Positions 63,777 to 64,000 of a DNA stretch of 64,000 nt are shown piece by piece. The stretch spans positions 145,238 through 209,237 of the forward strand of contig SOPS01000005.1 of NCBI GenBank assembly GCA_005239175.1, given 5' to 3'. A model generated the notes under the pieces. That model ran no database searches, was not told where the DNA came from, and saw only the letters and a program-made list of their open reading frames with translations. Within the stretch, counting starts at the first letter, position 1, and each line of letters opens with the position of its first letter. A program made the translations under genes and the position numbers. The stretch is from a halophilic archaeon SHRA6. GTDB lineage: Archaea; Halobacteriota; Halobacteria; Halobacteriales; Haloferacaceae.

Positions 63777-64000
63777 GTGTGCCTCTCGAAAGAGAGGCGG
63801 GTGGCGGGTGCTTCACGATCGAAGCACACCAAATGTCGTATCCAATTATGGTATATTGCATGGTCCGTTGGATCGGGTCACCGGAATGGTGACTGTCAGC
63901 GTAGTGCTGAGTGGTCACGAGTATTCGGGTGGCACCGATCCAGTATGGCTCACATCAGATTGCCTCGTGTACGGCGTACCGCAGGGGGGCAATCCTCATT
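63777..64000 (-). promoter_or_regulatory. 16S leader region, including the 5' processing arm
   Basis: Contains the processing arm GCATGGTCCGTTGGATC (63858-63874) and two small hairpins, GCCTCTC-gaaa-GAGAGGC (63782-63799) and GTGCTTC-acgatc-GAAGCAC (63809-63828). The rRNA promoters must lie further right, beyond the window; I see no certain one here. Confidence 0.6.

Overview
The window is chromosomal DNA from a halophilic archaeon (class Halobacteria). The predicted proteins are acidic (Asp/Glu rich). Promoters are TATA-type, and many sit 20-30 bases ahead of the start codon, as expected for leaderless mRNAs. The rRNA operon order is 16S-tRNA-Ala(TGC)-23S-5S with archaeal bulge-helix-bulge processing stems. 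Family markers include halocyanin, an HTH-10 regulator, LSM-L37e, archaeal RNase J with a prenyl synthase, and a FolC-FolP fusion. I do not assign a genus. The hexamer CGATCG is conspicuously frequent throughout.

Layout. 1-14 kb: the N-terminal part of a Cdc48-type ATPase with a small Hsp20-like partner, PanB, a LOV-domain histidine kinase whose upstream PAS region carries an in-frame amber codon, a divergent NadE-like protein, a CNNM/CBS membrane protein, a membrane-anchored Mrr-type nuclease, an acyl-CoA dehydrogenase/HAD pair, an AlaX/AIRS pair and an MBF1-like factor. 14-23 kb: tRNA-Leu(GAG) flanked by tRNA-derived fragments, a DUF420 protein, a GH3 glycosidase, halocyanin, PurF, LSM-L37e, RNase J and IdsA. 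23-53 kb: an accessory/metabolic stretch rich in one-carbon and compatible-solute genes, interleaved with unrelated genes. 53-58.5 kb: small conserved genes. 58.6-64 kb: a complete rRNA operon on the minus strand, reading inward from the right edge.

How the genes may work together. In 23-53 kb there are two BCCT-family (betaine/choline/carnitine) transporters, one in an operon with a K+ channel; a DmdA-like GcvT-family methyltransferase; two tandem dimethylglycine/sarcosine-dehydrogenase-like flavoproteins fused to GcvT domains, the first overlapping a threonine/serine dehydratase; RidA; and a THF one-carbon set of FolD, Fhs, MetF and GlyA plus the folate-making FolC-FolP fusion. Read as a pathway this could be uptake of methylated solutes, stepwise demethylation onto THF, oxidation of the one-carbon units to formate with ATP gain, glycine to serine, serine to pyruvate, and removal of the 2-aminoacrylate by-product by RidA. 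Each family call is fairly secure. The pathway is an inference, and the identity of the DmdA-like enzyme's substrate is its main open point.
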